From: Costus lasius
Lineage: Eukaryota; Streptophyta; Magnoliopsida; Zingiberales; Costaceae
Assembly: GCA_027563935.2 (NCBI GenBank)
Contig: CM050453.2
Coordinates: 10,496,001 to 10,560,000 of the forward strand
DNA length: 64,000 nt
Reading direction: 5' to 3'
A model generated the notes under the pieces. The model was not told where the DNA came from. It made no database searches and saw nothing but the letters and a program-made list of their open reading frames with translations. Shown piece after piece: positions 48,822-59,776 of this stretch (position 1 is its first letter; every line of letters starts with the position of its first letter). A program made the translations under genes and the position numbers.

Positions 48822-49385
48822 CTGATTTGATCATAATTGCGTTTTAATTTCATATAATTGTTCTAACCAAATATTTATACAATTTAGATATCGCGAGATG
48901 AACTGAAAGGTGAATCGTGACATTGGAACTATTATTTTCAAACTTTTGTTTTCAATCATGAGAGTAGATTGAATTTAGTCAAAGGATTTTTATGATTTGT
49001 CACCAAATTTAAAGGGCTTAATTACGAAAATTATCACAAGAGTAGAGAATTGTTGCGATTAAGTACTGAATTGCTCTCTGAGAGGAGGCAATCTGTACAC
49101 ATGGATGAATCCCTTTCGATGCAATGATTTTCTTTGCTTAGATTTATTTTTATTTAAATTTTAAATCGTCAATGTGGTGACGCCCTAGTCCTGAATATCT
49201 CAATATAGTTTTTTTACTTAAAACACCGCTTTTGTTTTCAATTCTTCTTAAAGCCACCAATCAGAACACCCTCTTGAATCACCTAGCTATAAATTAAATG
49301 TGTAATCAATAATTGATAGTCAGACCCTCGTGGGCATGATCTTATTTTATCACTTCAATAAAGTCATGCACTTGCGGTCGCATCA

Positions 49386-50053
49386 CTATCGAATATTGTT
49401 GCAACCAAGTTGTCGCCTTCGGGCTCGCTACCAAAGCAAGAGTCCACTGCTGAGCTTGCTTCCATCTACTGCTAGATCTGCTTGCCATCGAGGTCGCCAT
49501 GGAGATAGAGCTTTGATGCCTTCATCGGGTGGGAACTTGCCAACCAAAACTCAACATTAGTTTTGCCCAGACCATACCACCAAACTCAACATTAGGACAG
49601 GATTTTGGCATTGAGATCATCACTGCCGCTGAACTCATCTCGAGTCCACAGCCGAGACTGTCACCGTTGAGTTCATCACTGGGCCTGCAGGCTCGCAGGC
49701 AAAAGTTTGCTGCCAGAGTCTGGAGCCATTGGGTTCATCATCGAAGAAAGCTGACGCTGTCAAGCTCGCTACATAAAAGTGAATTCATTGCTGCATCCGT
49801 CACAAGGTAGAGATTCGCCAGCCAAATCTTCCATATCGTTTCCAGTCCAGTCCCCTCCGATTTAGAATTTGAGGCAGATCCTAATACTGAGATGAATGCC
49901 TTATGAGCCTAGCAACATATCTCTATGTCAGACCATCTTAAGCTAGATTCAAGTTTGGTCAACCTAGACTTAACCCAACATGGATTCAATTTGACTCAAA
50001 CGCTTGATTCTAGCACTAAGACGTGCATAGTAGACACTATTCAAAGTGTAATG
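49386..50053. other. Unassigned sequence
   Basis: No protein motif, RNA gene or element end recognised. The first half is moderately GC-rich, with repeats of CTCGCTACC-like text; AACTCAACATTAG occurs twice near 49545 and 49585. Confidence 0.35.
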
Positions 50054-50061
50054 TTAGATTT

Positions 50062-50602
50062 TAGGGATGGCAGCGGGTAGGGTACCTACATTTTTTGTGC
50101 TACCCGTACCCTAACCCGAATAACTATTCTACTACCCGTACCCGAATAACTACCCGTTTATTTTTTAGAACCTCTACCCATACCCTACCCTATTAAAAAT
50201 TTAACTACCCGTTTAATATCCGAACCCTATAAATACCCGACTTAAATATCTATCCTATTAAATTTCAACCTATATATATATTGTTACCCGATTAATATTC
50301 GGGTACCCGACCCTATAATACCCTAATAATAATCAAATTTCGGATAAGATAAAACGGGTACCCATAAACCCGAATAATATATTAAAAAAAATATAGTAAA
50401 AAAATAAAATATATATATTTATATACATGTATATAACCGAGTTCGGGTAGTGGGTATCCGTCCTATGCTACCCGAACCCGACTCGGGTAGCATATGCACT
50501 ACCCATACCCTACCCAAACCCGAATAACAACTACCTGTTTGCCTTTGAACGGGTTCAAGTAGAGCGGGTACCCGCTAAATTGGTACCCAATTGCCATCCC
50601 TA
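50062..50602. mobile_element. hAT-type MITE rich in TACCCG
   Basis: A 541-bp element is flanked by a perfect 8-bp duplication TTAGATTT (50054-50061 and 50603-50610). Its inverted ends are TAGGGATGGCA and, in reverse, TAGGGATGGCAA. The interior has more than fifteen TACCCG/AACCCG motifs on the left arm and their complement CGGGTA on the right, so the whole element can fold back. No protein. Confidence 0.9.
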
Positions 50603-50659
50603 TTAGATTTGATCTAATTTAAACCAACATTTCAAATTCATTTCAACTTTGTCATGTTA

Positions 50660-52490
50660 GGCCTAATCAAATTCAACCCAATTCGAACATTTGGCCCAAT
50701 GGCCCATTCATCCAAATTTTAAACACTTGGCCCAACGGCTCGCTGACTCAAATTTGAATGGTTGGCCCAATAGCCCGTTTACCCAAATTTGAATGTTTGG
50801 CCCAATGGCCCGTTCACTCAAATTCGAACATTTGGCCCAATGGCCCATTCACTTAAATTTCAAATATTTCGCCCAATAGCCCATTCACTCAAATTCGAAT
50901 GTTTGGCCCAATGGCCTATTCACCCAAACTTTGAACGCTTGGCCCAACAGCCTATTCACTCAAATTTGAACGTTTAGTGATGCGTCCGCAAGTGCACGGA
51001 TTTATCGAAGTAATAAAATAAGATATCATTTCCAACAAGAATCAGGCGGTCAAGTACTGACTATACGACTTGTCTAAATCTAGGCTAATCAAATCGTGGA
51101 TTGTTTTGGACTCTAAGTGTGAAGAACAACGGAAACAGCATTTTAAAGAAAATCAAGTTTTTAAAGATCGGGATTTAGGGGTTTCACCACGCAGATAATT
51201 ATGAATGCAATAAAAATAACTCTTTGAACCGATAATTGTGATCATAAAAGGGTTTTTTTCTAAGGTACGGATTACCTCCTCCCTAAGCGTAACTCGGTAT
51301 CTAACTACACTAACTTCCTACTCTCGTGACAGTTAATGTAGCTAGACCCGTTAAGATTTATGAAAAACCTTGTAATTCCTTCAAACGAATTCAAACTACT
51401 CCCGTGATTGGATTCGTAGGTTTGAGTAAAATAGATCCAACGTTGCGATTCACCTCCCGGTTCTTCTCGCAATGTCTTAAACGTAATTAAACTTAGGCCA
51501 GAGTAAAATACGAAATTAACACAATTCTAATTAAATCATAATACAATAATCACGTCAAAGAGTGAAAATAAAATAATTAATTCATAATGTCAGCGGGCTA
51601 CATCCCAAATCCCCAAATAGAAGTTATTAGCTCATGTTCATCGTTAACAACATGTATATCGAATGAACTTGTATTAAAACCTATCTAGATTACAAGATTT
51701 CACTAAGAAAACGAATAGAAAAGCTTCCCCTCTATCTGGAGATGAAGAGCAAGTGATCAATCTTCTCTTCTGTGTGAAATCTCGTCGACAATATGCTGTG
51801 TAATTGATTTTCGCCTTCACAGCCGCCGCTGATTGGTTTCGTCCTGAAAAGTCTCCCTTTTACCCTCCAAAATTTTTCCTTTTATAGTTTAATCGATCCG
51901 GAACCCTTCAAGGAACAAATATGGAGAGTTTGGTTCAAATCCGGTTTGATTTGGAATCGAATTGAGTGAAAAACTCGAAGGGGCAAAAACATTCACGGCC
52001 CGTAAACACTTTACGACTGTGGCCGTAAATGTTTCTGTGAATAAGGCTCTTTGTACATAGAAAGAATCATGGACCGTGAAGGATTTACAGCCTCACCCGT
52101 GAAAGTTTATGTGAACTTTTTAACTTAGCCGAATTTTCTCCCTTTGAACGCAGAACTCACGGCATGCCGAAAAACTCACGGCCAAGGCCGTGAAAGTCGT
52201 GTTCTTCACCATTTTTACTCTAAATTTGACATGTAAACTCGTAATCTCCTTGGGAATCATGTTATGGCTTCAAAACTCGTGAAATCCATTATTTTTGAGT
52301 CATTTTACCTGCATTTTCATAAAAATCAAGAAAAGTAAAGATTCTATAACAAGTGAAGTAAAAATGCTAAGAATTGTATAAAATTATTAAAATAAGTCCA
52401 AAATATCATATAAAATTCAGGTAAAAATGTGATGTAAATACAACGCATCATTTAGCCTAACGGCCCGTTTACGCAATTCGAACATAGTCA
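50660..52490. repeat. 35-36 bp minisatellite, split by a solo LTR
   Basis: About eight units of the form TTGGCCCAATGGCCCRTTCA plus CYCAAATTYGAAYR start at 50691, 50727, 50762, 50797, 50832, 50868, 50903 and 50939. The spacing alternates between 35 and 36 bp. A further unit is cut at 50974 by the LTR and resumes at 52451. Open frames across it only reflect the repeat. Confidence 0.85.
50978..52450 (+). mobile_element. Solo LTR of the TGATGCG family, copy 2
   Basis: 1473 bp, TGATGCGTCCGCAAGTGCA to ACAACGCATCA, with a perfect 5-bp duplication TTTAG (50973-50977 and 52451-52455). It shares its layout with copy 1, including three CACGGCC/GGCCGTGA-type units near 51993, 52067 and 52155. No internal region, so it arose by LTR-LTR recombination. 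Confidence 0.9.
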
Positions 52491-52850
52491 TGAATGTTAA
52501 ATATCTGGGGCATACTATTAATAACATTGTTTGGGAGGTGCATACACCAATACTAAGTATTGGGGGCATGGTTCCTCAACGTTATCAAAACACAACTTAG
52601 ATTTCTCTAGCCTATGTCAAATGATCAAATCAAGAAAACCAAAATATATGAATTTTTACATGGCCTTCAAATGGCAGAATATTCATCAAATTCTAAAATC
52701 CACAAGCCCTCAAAAGGCAAGATGTCGATCCAAACATTCATAAGTCAATCCATTGAACCACTTTTAGAAGGAGTATTCTTGTATCAAGTTGTAAGTCATG
52801 TCAAGACATATTATTATAAATTACATTATTCTTTCAATCATTTGTCTTCA

Positions 52851-52852
<2 letters not shown>

Positions 52853-52943
<91 letters not shown>

Positions 52944-52967
52944 TATTAATATATATATATATATGTC

Positions 52968-53037
<70 letters not shown>

Positions 53038-53042
53038 TATTA
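52853..53042. repeat. (AT)n microsatellite with TGTCTATTA interruptions
   Basis: About 190 bp of AT dinucleotides interrupted four times by TGTCTATTA. The interruptions are identical and spaced by different AT lengths, suggesting higher-order duplication. The reading frames of alternating Tyr-Ile are not genes. Confidence 0.95.
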
Positions 53043-56000
53043 ATCGGAGGTATCCTAAGCTATTTATGGGTAATTAATAACGAATATCTGCATTGATTGG
53101 AAGCTAGAATGTACTAAAACAAAAAAACCCTTATAATTTATAAGATGAATTTGAAATGATCACACTATAATACCAATTAAAATTTAATTTAATACAGAGG
53201 AATACTCTATTTATAGACCTCAAGGGGCTGAAAGGATTTAATGGGCATATTACTTTGACGTTGGGGTTTTTGGTTGACCTAGGTGTAAAGTATTAGTGGG
53301 ATGTGGTCATTAGCATGTCCCCTAAACGGGCATTTTTAATTGATTGAATTTCCGCGAATAATTAGATTTCATTGAGTGAATTGAATTGAGTGAAACCACT
53401 CAATTGGCTAGGTTTGCCTAAGTGAATTTTCTTAATTGATTGAGTTTGCTTAAATGAGTCTACTCAAGTGATTGGGTTCGCCTATGAGAATCTTTCCTGT
53501 TGTGGATATGCATAATGCCTTGCTGATTGGATCTCTCCAAATAAGTTTACTAGATTGACTAAGTCTACTTTACTAAGTTTGTTTGAGTAAATCTACTTGA
53601 CTAATTGGGTTTTCCAAATTTAAGTTGGCTATCTACGCAAATATCGCCATCCGCAAGATAAGCCGTTTGATTTGGTCAAAATATCCCAATATTAGTAGAT
53701 ATTTGTCCTTCATTGCTCAATTAACGGGAGGCTCTTTGTCCAACTATATATATATATATATATTTCTGGAAGTTCAATATTAAATTGCTTTGTTGCTCAA
53801 GTCCTTGTAATAAATCCGAACTATCTTAATTGGATGCCAAATTTGCCTTTGTATGCCATCTTTAACTAAGTCAAGATAAAGTTATAAGCTATGAGGCCAT
53901 TGTATTCAACACATGAACCCAAGTGTTGATCTAAGTCTTAGGTTGTTTTACAGTTATACCATCACAAGCCGTCTTGGTCCAATTATGATATTGTAGGCTG
54001 CTAGGCCATTATACACAACCTTTATATAGGGTGAGACTTAGTTACAAACTACTGTATCCCCTAGTATGAGTTGGTACAAACTGATTGTATCCCATGGTAT
54101 GGACTAGTACAAACTAGTTATACTACTTGGTACGAGCCAGTATACACTGACTATGCATATGGAGTGGTTTCTTAATCTATGATTTGAACTTAGGCTCGGA
54201 TACTATGTTGAGATTAATTAAGTTATCACTTACTCTACAAGCTTAATTTGTTAGGATATATAACTCGATTTATCTTGTAATTGTTAGATGGTCTTATTAT
54301 GATATATTTTAAATTTGTACTAGAATTGTGGCAATAATTTGGTGCTGAAACCTAAGCATACAAAATGTAACAATTTGTATCCTCTCATGATGTGCGTCAT
54401 CAAGTGGATGTGAACGTGATTGGTTGACCTTCTTGTTAGGATGTTAACTATCATTTCAAGAAATTAGTGCATGTTAATTATAATGTGCATGTTAATTATA
54501 ATATGCATCCCAGATTTAGGATGCTTTTATGGAGAAAAAAGACCCAATGTTGAAAGTTATATTGGACCCTTTCAATACTTTATTTGTTTTGATGACGCTG
54601 ATTCGATGATAGAAGATCAAGATCGTATTATGGATGAGCTTGGTGCTACACCTTGGTCCTCCTAATATATTATTAAACTAGAAAAAGAGGCAGGCAATTA
54701 AATCAATTTAGGGACCCAATCACAAAGAAATGATAACATAGATGATCGGTTAGAACAAAGTATGTTGCTTTGACCAAGTTGAATCCATCGCAGTAGTAAT
54801 AAAGTCAACAACAATCTCAACTCTTAAGCCAAGGATTAAGAAGAAAAACTTAAGTAACTAAAAATAGGAAAGCTTCAATAGACCCATTATATGCTATTGA
54901 TGAACAAAAAGATAGAGGGCTCGAAGCAACATCTTCTCCATTAGATGTACAGGAGGTACTAAATGATTCAAGTGACATAGATAGCAAAACAAGCTTGGAT
55001 TTGTAGTAGTGATGAGACATATGTGCCTGGGATGCAATAAACATGGACTTATGAATAAAGCTACACGCATGCTAATAGCATGGCGATTGTTCAAGTAGAC
55101 CTAGAAGCAATATGACACATAAATATAAGAGGAGAGGCAAAACTTCAACTCTATTGAAACAAAGAACCTAAGCTTTAGAGGACTATAAAGAAATGAGATC
55201 TACTCTTCCATCAAAGTTAGAGAGTGGCTCATCTCAACCGAGTTATGAGGATATGGTTCAATAGGAATTTATATGTATCCACCATATTCTATTTCAGTTC
55301 CTATGTCAATTCTAGTCCTAGTTGTGATCCGTGTCAATCCTAGTCCTAGTTGTCACGATATCTATCCCACACGAGGTAGCATGTAAATTCCCAAAACATG
55401 CCAATACCACATGGTTTGGGAGGACCTCCAAGCGAAGGATAGATAAGTCATATGTATATGAAGATTGTCTGGCATTAAATAGTAGGAGCTCCTACTTGAT
55501 GACTTGTCAGAAAAGCTCATTCTCATTAAGTAGGAGCTTCTACTACTTTGCATACAAGGTGTGTATCATAAAATTATCATATTCTTTAGAATATTTGTTG
55601 TTTTCATATTATTTTTTATCTAATCACCTTACGATTATTTAAATTCATTGTTTTGTAAGTTGAAATGGATTAAAACACCAAATTGCATTACAAAATATTA
55701 TTTTTGGAAAAAAGCTCGGGCCAAACCATACCATGTATTGATACAATCAAAGTACTGCTCCTGCCGTGATTAGTTTATGGGAATGAACTGGTATCTTAAA
55801 CCTTGATCCAAATAATTTAGACATTGTGAGTATATCAACAGTGAGGATTCAACCTTTGTGATGCTATTGATTTCGACATGGTTCAATTTATGCTTCAAAC
55901 AAAACATAATCAGATAAGCAGTTATTGATGAGTTAGATGAAAATGATTAGGTTTTTCTTTATATTTCTCTTCTACTTTTGCAATTCAAGAAAACAAGTAG

Positions 56001-56136
56001 GAGTTTATGTGAAGTTTCCATTTCTTTTCTTGTGCGTTTCTTATTGCTGGGCTGTAATTTTGCTTATTGTGGAGCTCTCCTTTGTTTCTCCATCAGAGTT
56101 TCTTCTCACGACACTCGCTCCTTGTTCTTGGTACAG
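53043..56136. other. Intergenic sequence with degenerate tandem repeats
   Basis: No supported gene. At 53335-53620 a loose repeat of TTGATTGRGTTTGCYTAA plus TGARTCTACT recurs about seven times. At 54000-54165 a GGTAYGRRCTRGTACAAACT unit recurs about four times. A frame at 54471-54665 (ending MDELGATPWSS) has no recognised homology. Possible upstream exons of the gene remnant at 56137 could lie here but I cannot place them. Confidence 0.35.
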
Positions 56137-56608
56137 TATATGGAATTGCTGAAAGGGAAGGCACACATCCCTCGAATATCAAATCTGCGAGGAGCATCAA
56201 AGCTAGCAGCTTATTCCACGTCAATTATTGATGGGAAAAGAGTAAGATGTTTTTGTACTGAATATTTTAGATCGTGTAACGTATTTCCTTTTTTCTCCCA
56301 TCTGGTTATATAAATTCTCAAGTTTGCTTGTTAAGATAGACTTTTTTTGTTCCAGATATCTGATGGTTGAATGGTTCTGAATATTCTGATCTTCACGTAC
56401 ATCTAATTCGCTGTATTTGAATGCTTCTAATAGTACAAGAGAACTATATGAATGCTAATCCATTACACCAATCATGACAGCAAATTATTTTACCTAGTAG
56501 GACTTTTTCATGAAGAATTTTTTGCTAGTAACCGATGGTTAATTATCGAAATGTTACACATGGCATTCAACGTTATTTTTTTCAATGGTTTAAAGACTTA
56601 GTGCCTAA

Positions 56609-56810
56609 CAAGGTTCAAAATACCGGTCCGGCGACTCAGTCCAGTACTATACCGGTGAACCGGCGGTAGTGGCAGAAGCTTCCGCTACTGAACGAGCTTC
56701 AAAGGCTTGCCCACTGCCTCCCTCTGCTGTTCCACTCGGAGCAGGCTGGTCCGAGACCGGTGAGTCACCAGACCGGTTCCGTACTGGACGGAACGGTTTT
56801 ACAAACCATG
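56609..56810. mobile_element. hAT-type MITE, CAAGGTT family, copy 2 (in intron)
   Basis: A 202-bp element is flanked by a perfect 8-bp duplication GTGCCTAA (56601-56608 and 56811-56818). The ends are CAAGGTTCAAAA and, in reverse, CATGGTTTGTAAAA. The GC-rich interior folds back through ACCGGT-rich arms. It lies in the intron between the first two exons of the gene remnant. Confidence 0.87.
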
Positions 56811-58356
56811 GTGCCTAATACAGGTAATATGTACGAGTTTGCCCTTGCATTGGTATACGGTATAGGGTCAATCCAATACTATATATATGTATATATAATT
56901 ATATATTTATATAATATAAGTCCGATGGTATTGACTAGTATCATATGTTGATACATATCAATCTGGCATTGGACCACCATGTATACTAGTATATATTGAA
57001 ATAAAAAACCATACTTTTTTCTCCTTCCCCGTTGAGATATGAGCAAAAGATTCTATCTCTATCTAACGACTTATTTTGTGTTTGACTTCTAATTTTGACA
57101 TGGAAGAGGGTTAAACTTAGCTATAATTCGCTTGACTGTATAAAGATCAGAAATTGGGTTGTTTAATGATTCATTTTTTTAAGGAGCAGAATAATTAATG
57201 GTGTAGAAATCTTGGCCAAATGATGTTGCAGTTGACGGTCAGTGTGATTGATCTCAATCTCAAGACAAAGATTATAATGAGAAAAGTTCAAATTATGAAT
57301 GGCTATTGGTCACATATTAAAGTACTGTACCTTCTCGATCTCTCTGCTTGATACTGTGAAAGTTGATAGAAGCAGCAAGGGTAGGCTTCTAAAGCTACTT
57401 CCAACACCATTTTTGGTGTAGAACAAGCATCAACAGCCTCACGGAGACACCCCGCAGCTCCTGTTCTCATCTACTCCATCAGCTACAGTTGCTGCAACCT
57501 CGTGTCAACACACCTATTCTCCCATTTCTCAAGAGCACCTTCTGAGTTTTTTTTGTTCGCCTATGTGCATTACAGCATTAGTGATGTAGCAGATTAATCA
57601 GATTCTTGTATGCTGATTAATCTTTCAGGCTCGCATCACAAAGGAGGATCTCGGTGATCATGTTTGAGAATTTCATTTCAGCGAGGTATGCAATGCTGAC
57701 AGTCATTTGCTCAATTAGGAGCAGATTTAATCTTCGGCGTCATGACTGGAGTAACTAGTAGACAAAACAATTATTTGGCAATGTAGCAAGCAATGGAAGC
57801 AAATCTTCTCTTCTCTTCCCCTTTTGGAGGTTGAAGCACTCAATTGTGATGACTGAAAGTAACCAACGCTGATTGCTCTCCTCATCCATTGAAGATATTA
57901 ATCAGCTCATTCTTTTTATTTTCATTTTCATTCTGATTTTCCTATACATCTGAAGTTGATTTATGCTTGAAAGGCATAACTGTTCAATCGGGAAATTACA
58001 TTGACTGTCATCAAAATAGTATATCAAGATTGTTTAAGAGAAGAGCTTGCACAATGATATTTGTTACTGGTACAATTGAATTAGTTGCTAGTCACTGTAG
58101 CCTTTTCAACCCTTGCTATCTCCGTGCTGCAGAGTGCTCCAGAATTTTGGCGTAACCTTGATCCTTCACTGAAGGGTACTGGTCCACCGATGCACCGGTA
58201 CTTCCATCCGGACGGCTCCCATACAGCAGACCCTGGCGACGAAGTATGGGGTGGCCATGAATGCACCTACTCGATCATGACAAGCTCTGTGGGTGAGGGA
58301 CAGATCAGGGAGCATTATGTGAGGATCAATAGGTGGTCTCCAATGGCCATCTCAAG

Positions 58357-59721
58357 TGTCACGCCCCGGTCGGAACGGTCTAAAAACAGTGCTTATCTGC
58401 TTCCTAGAGTCGTCCGGCGGAACACCAGAACGTGATCGCGCTAGGGTTTCCGGACCGAATCTCGTCCCCAAATTTGAAACCCTAGTTCCCCGCTCACTTT
58501 TTCTTCCCAAATTACAATTCACTCAAGGAAAACCCTAACCCTAATTAGGAAATCCGAAAAGAATCGAAAAACCCCAAAGAAAGTATACCTCAATCTGGAT
58601 TTTGACCGAAGTCAAAATCAACTGTCGAATAATTATATCGCTGACGTCACGCCTGACGTCAGCCTTCAATTTCGCCGCACGCGAAGATTATCCTTCTTGC
58701 TGACGTTCGCGTTGCGTCAGCGTCCGATCGAAATCGAATTCGATTTTGTTTTACTGCGTTGACCGTTGACTCCTCGTTTCGAACGCCGCCGCGTTTGAAA
58801 ACTCGTCGCTCGCCTTCGTCTTCCTCGCACGAAACTAACGACGCCGCCTGCGTCGTCGTCTTTGTCGGCCGAGCACCGTTCGCAGCCCTCTACGCTGCCG
58901 GAGAAGAGGAAGCTGTTGCAACTCGTCTCTCCCAACCTCGTCGCCTCTGCCTGGCAGCCGCCCGCCGCCAACGCTCTGCCGGAGCCGAGGAGTCGATGGA
59001 GAAGCGTCGCCGAGCACAGACACAGGGTGTAGACGGGGAAGATGGAGAAGAAAGCTTCTATTCCTTCGTTAATCAAGCTACAAAACTCCTCCCTCACCTC
59101 TCTCTATCCCTCCCGTCGGCGTCACCGCCGCTCACAGTGCTCACTGGTACACGCGATGCTCGTCGTCGTCGTAGGGAAACCTCTCACTCTGGTTCTCTCG
59201 ATCTGGAACCTCCTTTTAACGTTCCAAGCCGCCGCGCGCGTCCTCCTCTTCAATCTCCGCGCCCGGGTCTCGCGTTTCGCGTGCCGCCTCCACGACTGCG
59301 TCTTCTACTCCAAATCGCCGAGACTTTCGCCAGCGTCCGAACTCTTCGCCCGCTGACCACGTTCCAGCCGTCGCCGTCTTGCTCCATGCCCACTTCAGTC
59401 GCTGCGTCCCCTCGGCATCCGCACGAAGCGGTCGCCCGAAGAAGACGACGCCGCGTGCGTCGTCCGCGTCCGAATTCATCTCGCCGCTATCCTCTGCATC
59501 TCGCGTGCGTGGTGATGAAGACGCCGAAGTCCGCGTCTGAAACCCTGTCCAAGCTCTGCGCCGCAGACTCCGTCCGAAGCGCTCGCGTTCGAGCGGCTTT
59601 GCGAGTCAACATCCCATGTTGACTAGGTATTCTCCCTCACGTGTAAGCTTTGTTCCCCCTTCTTGGGCTTGGGTCAGGCCCAATCTTCTCTGGGCTGAAC
59701 CGGGGAGCCCAGGGCCTAACA
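58357..59721 (-). repeat. 3' LTR of gag-only element copy 1
   Basis: 1365 bp with the polypurine tract in reverse (ATTCTCCCCGGCC) directly after it. The 287-codon plus-strand frame inside (58759-59622) also exists in the other LTR only because the LTRs are near-identical. It lacks any known motif and is not taken as a gene. Confidence 0.92.
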
Positions 59722-59776
59722 ATTCTCCCCGGCCCAATTTGGACATCGCCCTCGATGTCCGGCGCGGGCGGCCCGC

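Larger units (their letters stand above)
36409..49385 (-). mobile_element. Reversed LTR of the TGATGCG/CGCAAGTGCACG family, heavily interrupted
   Basis: Three pieces (36409-36510, 37966-38324, 48822-49385) read as one sequence. In reverse they match the two solo LTRs at 36511-37965 and 50978-52450. The right end is TGATGCGACCGCAAGTGCA in reverse, ending at 49385. The left about 430 bp, where the CACGGCC units should be, are missing. It is interrupted by a same-family LTR and by copia element A. The family may be Athila-like gypsy; this rests on general resemblance of the LTR start. Confidence 0.75.

Noticed and set aside
50789..50977. 62-codon repeat protein
   Set aside because: Caused by a minisatellite whose unit happens to stay open in one frame; no start context or homology.
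52614..53043. Short genes with Tyr-Ile repeats
   Set aside because: Translation of an (AT)n microsatellite.
54471..54665. Small gene with MDELGATPWSS end
   Set aside because: No homology, no intron or promoter support; could be a decayed transposon piece but nothing confirms it.
58759..59622. 287-codon plus-strand frame, repeated at 61726-62589, as a duplicated gene
   Set aside because: It lies wholly inside the LTRs of the gag-only element, is Arg/Pro/Ser-rich low-complexity text on the strand opposite to gag, and exists twice only because LTRs are copies.
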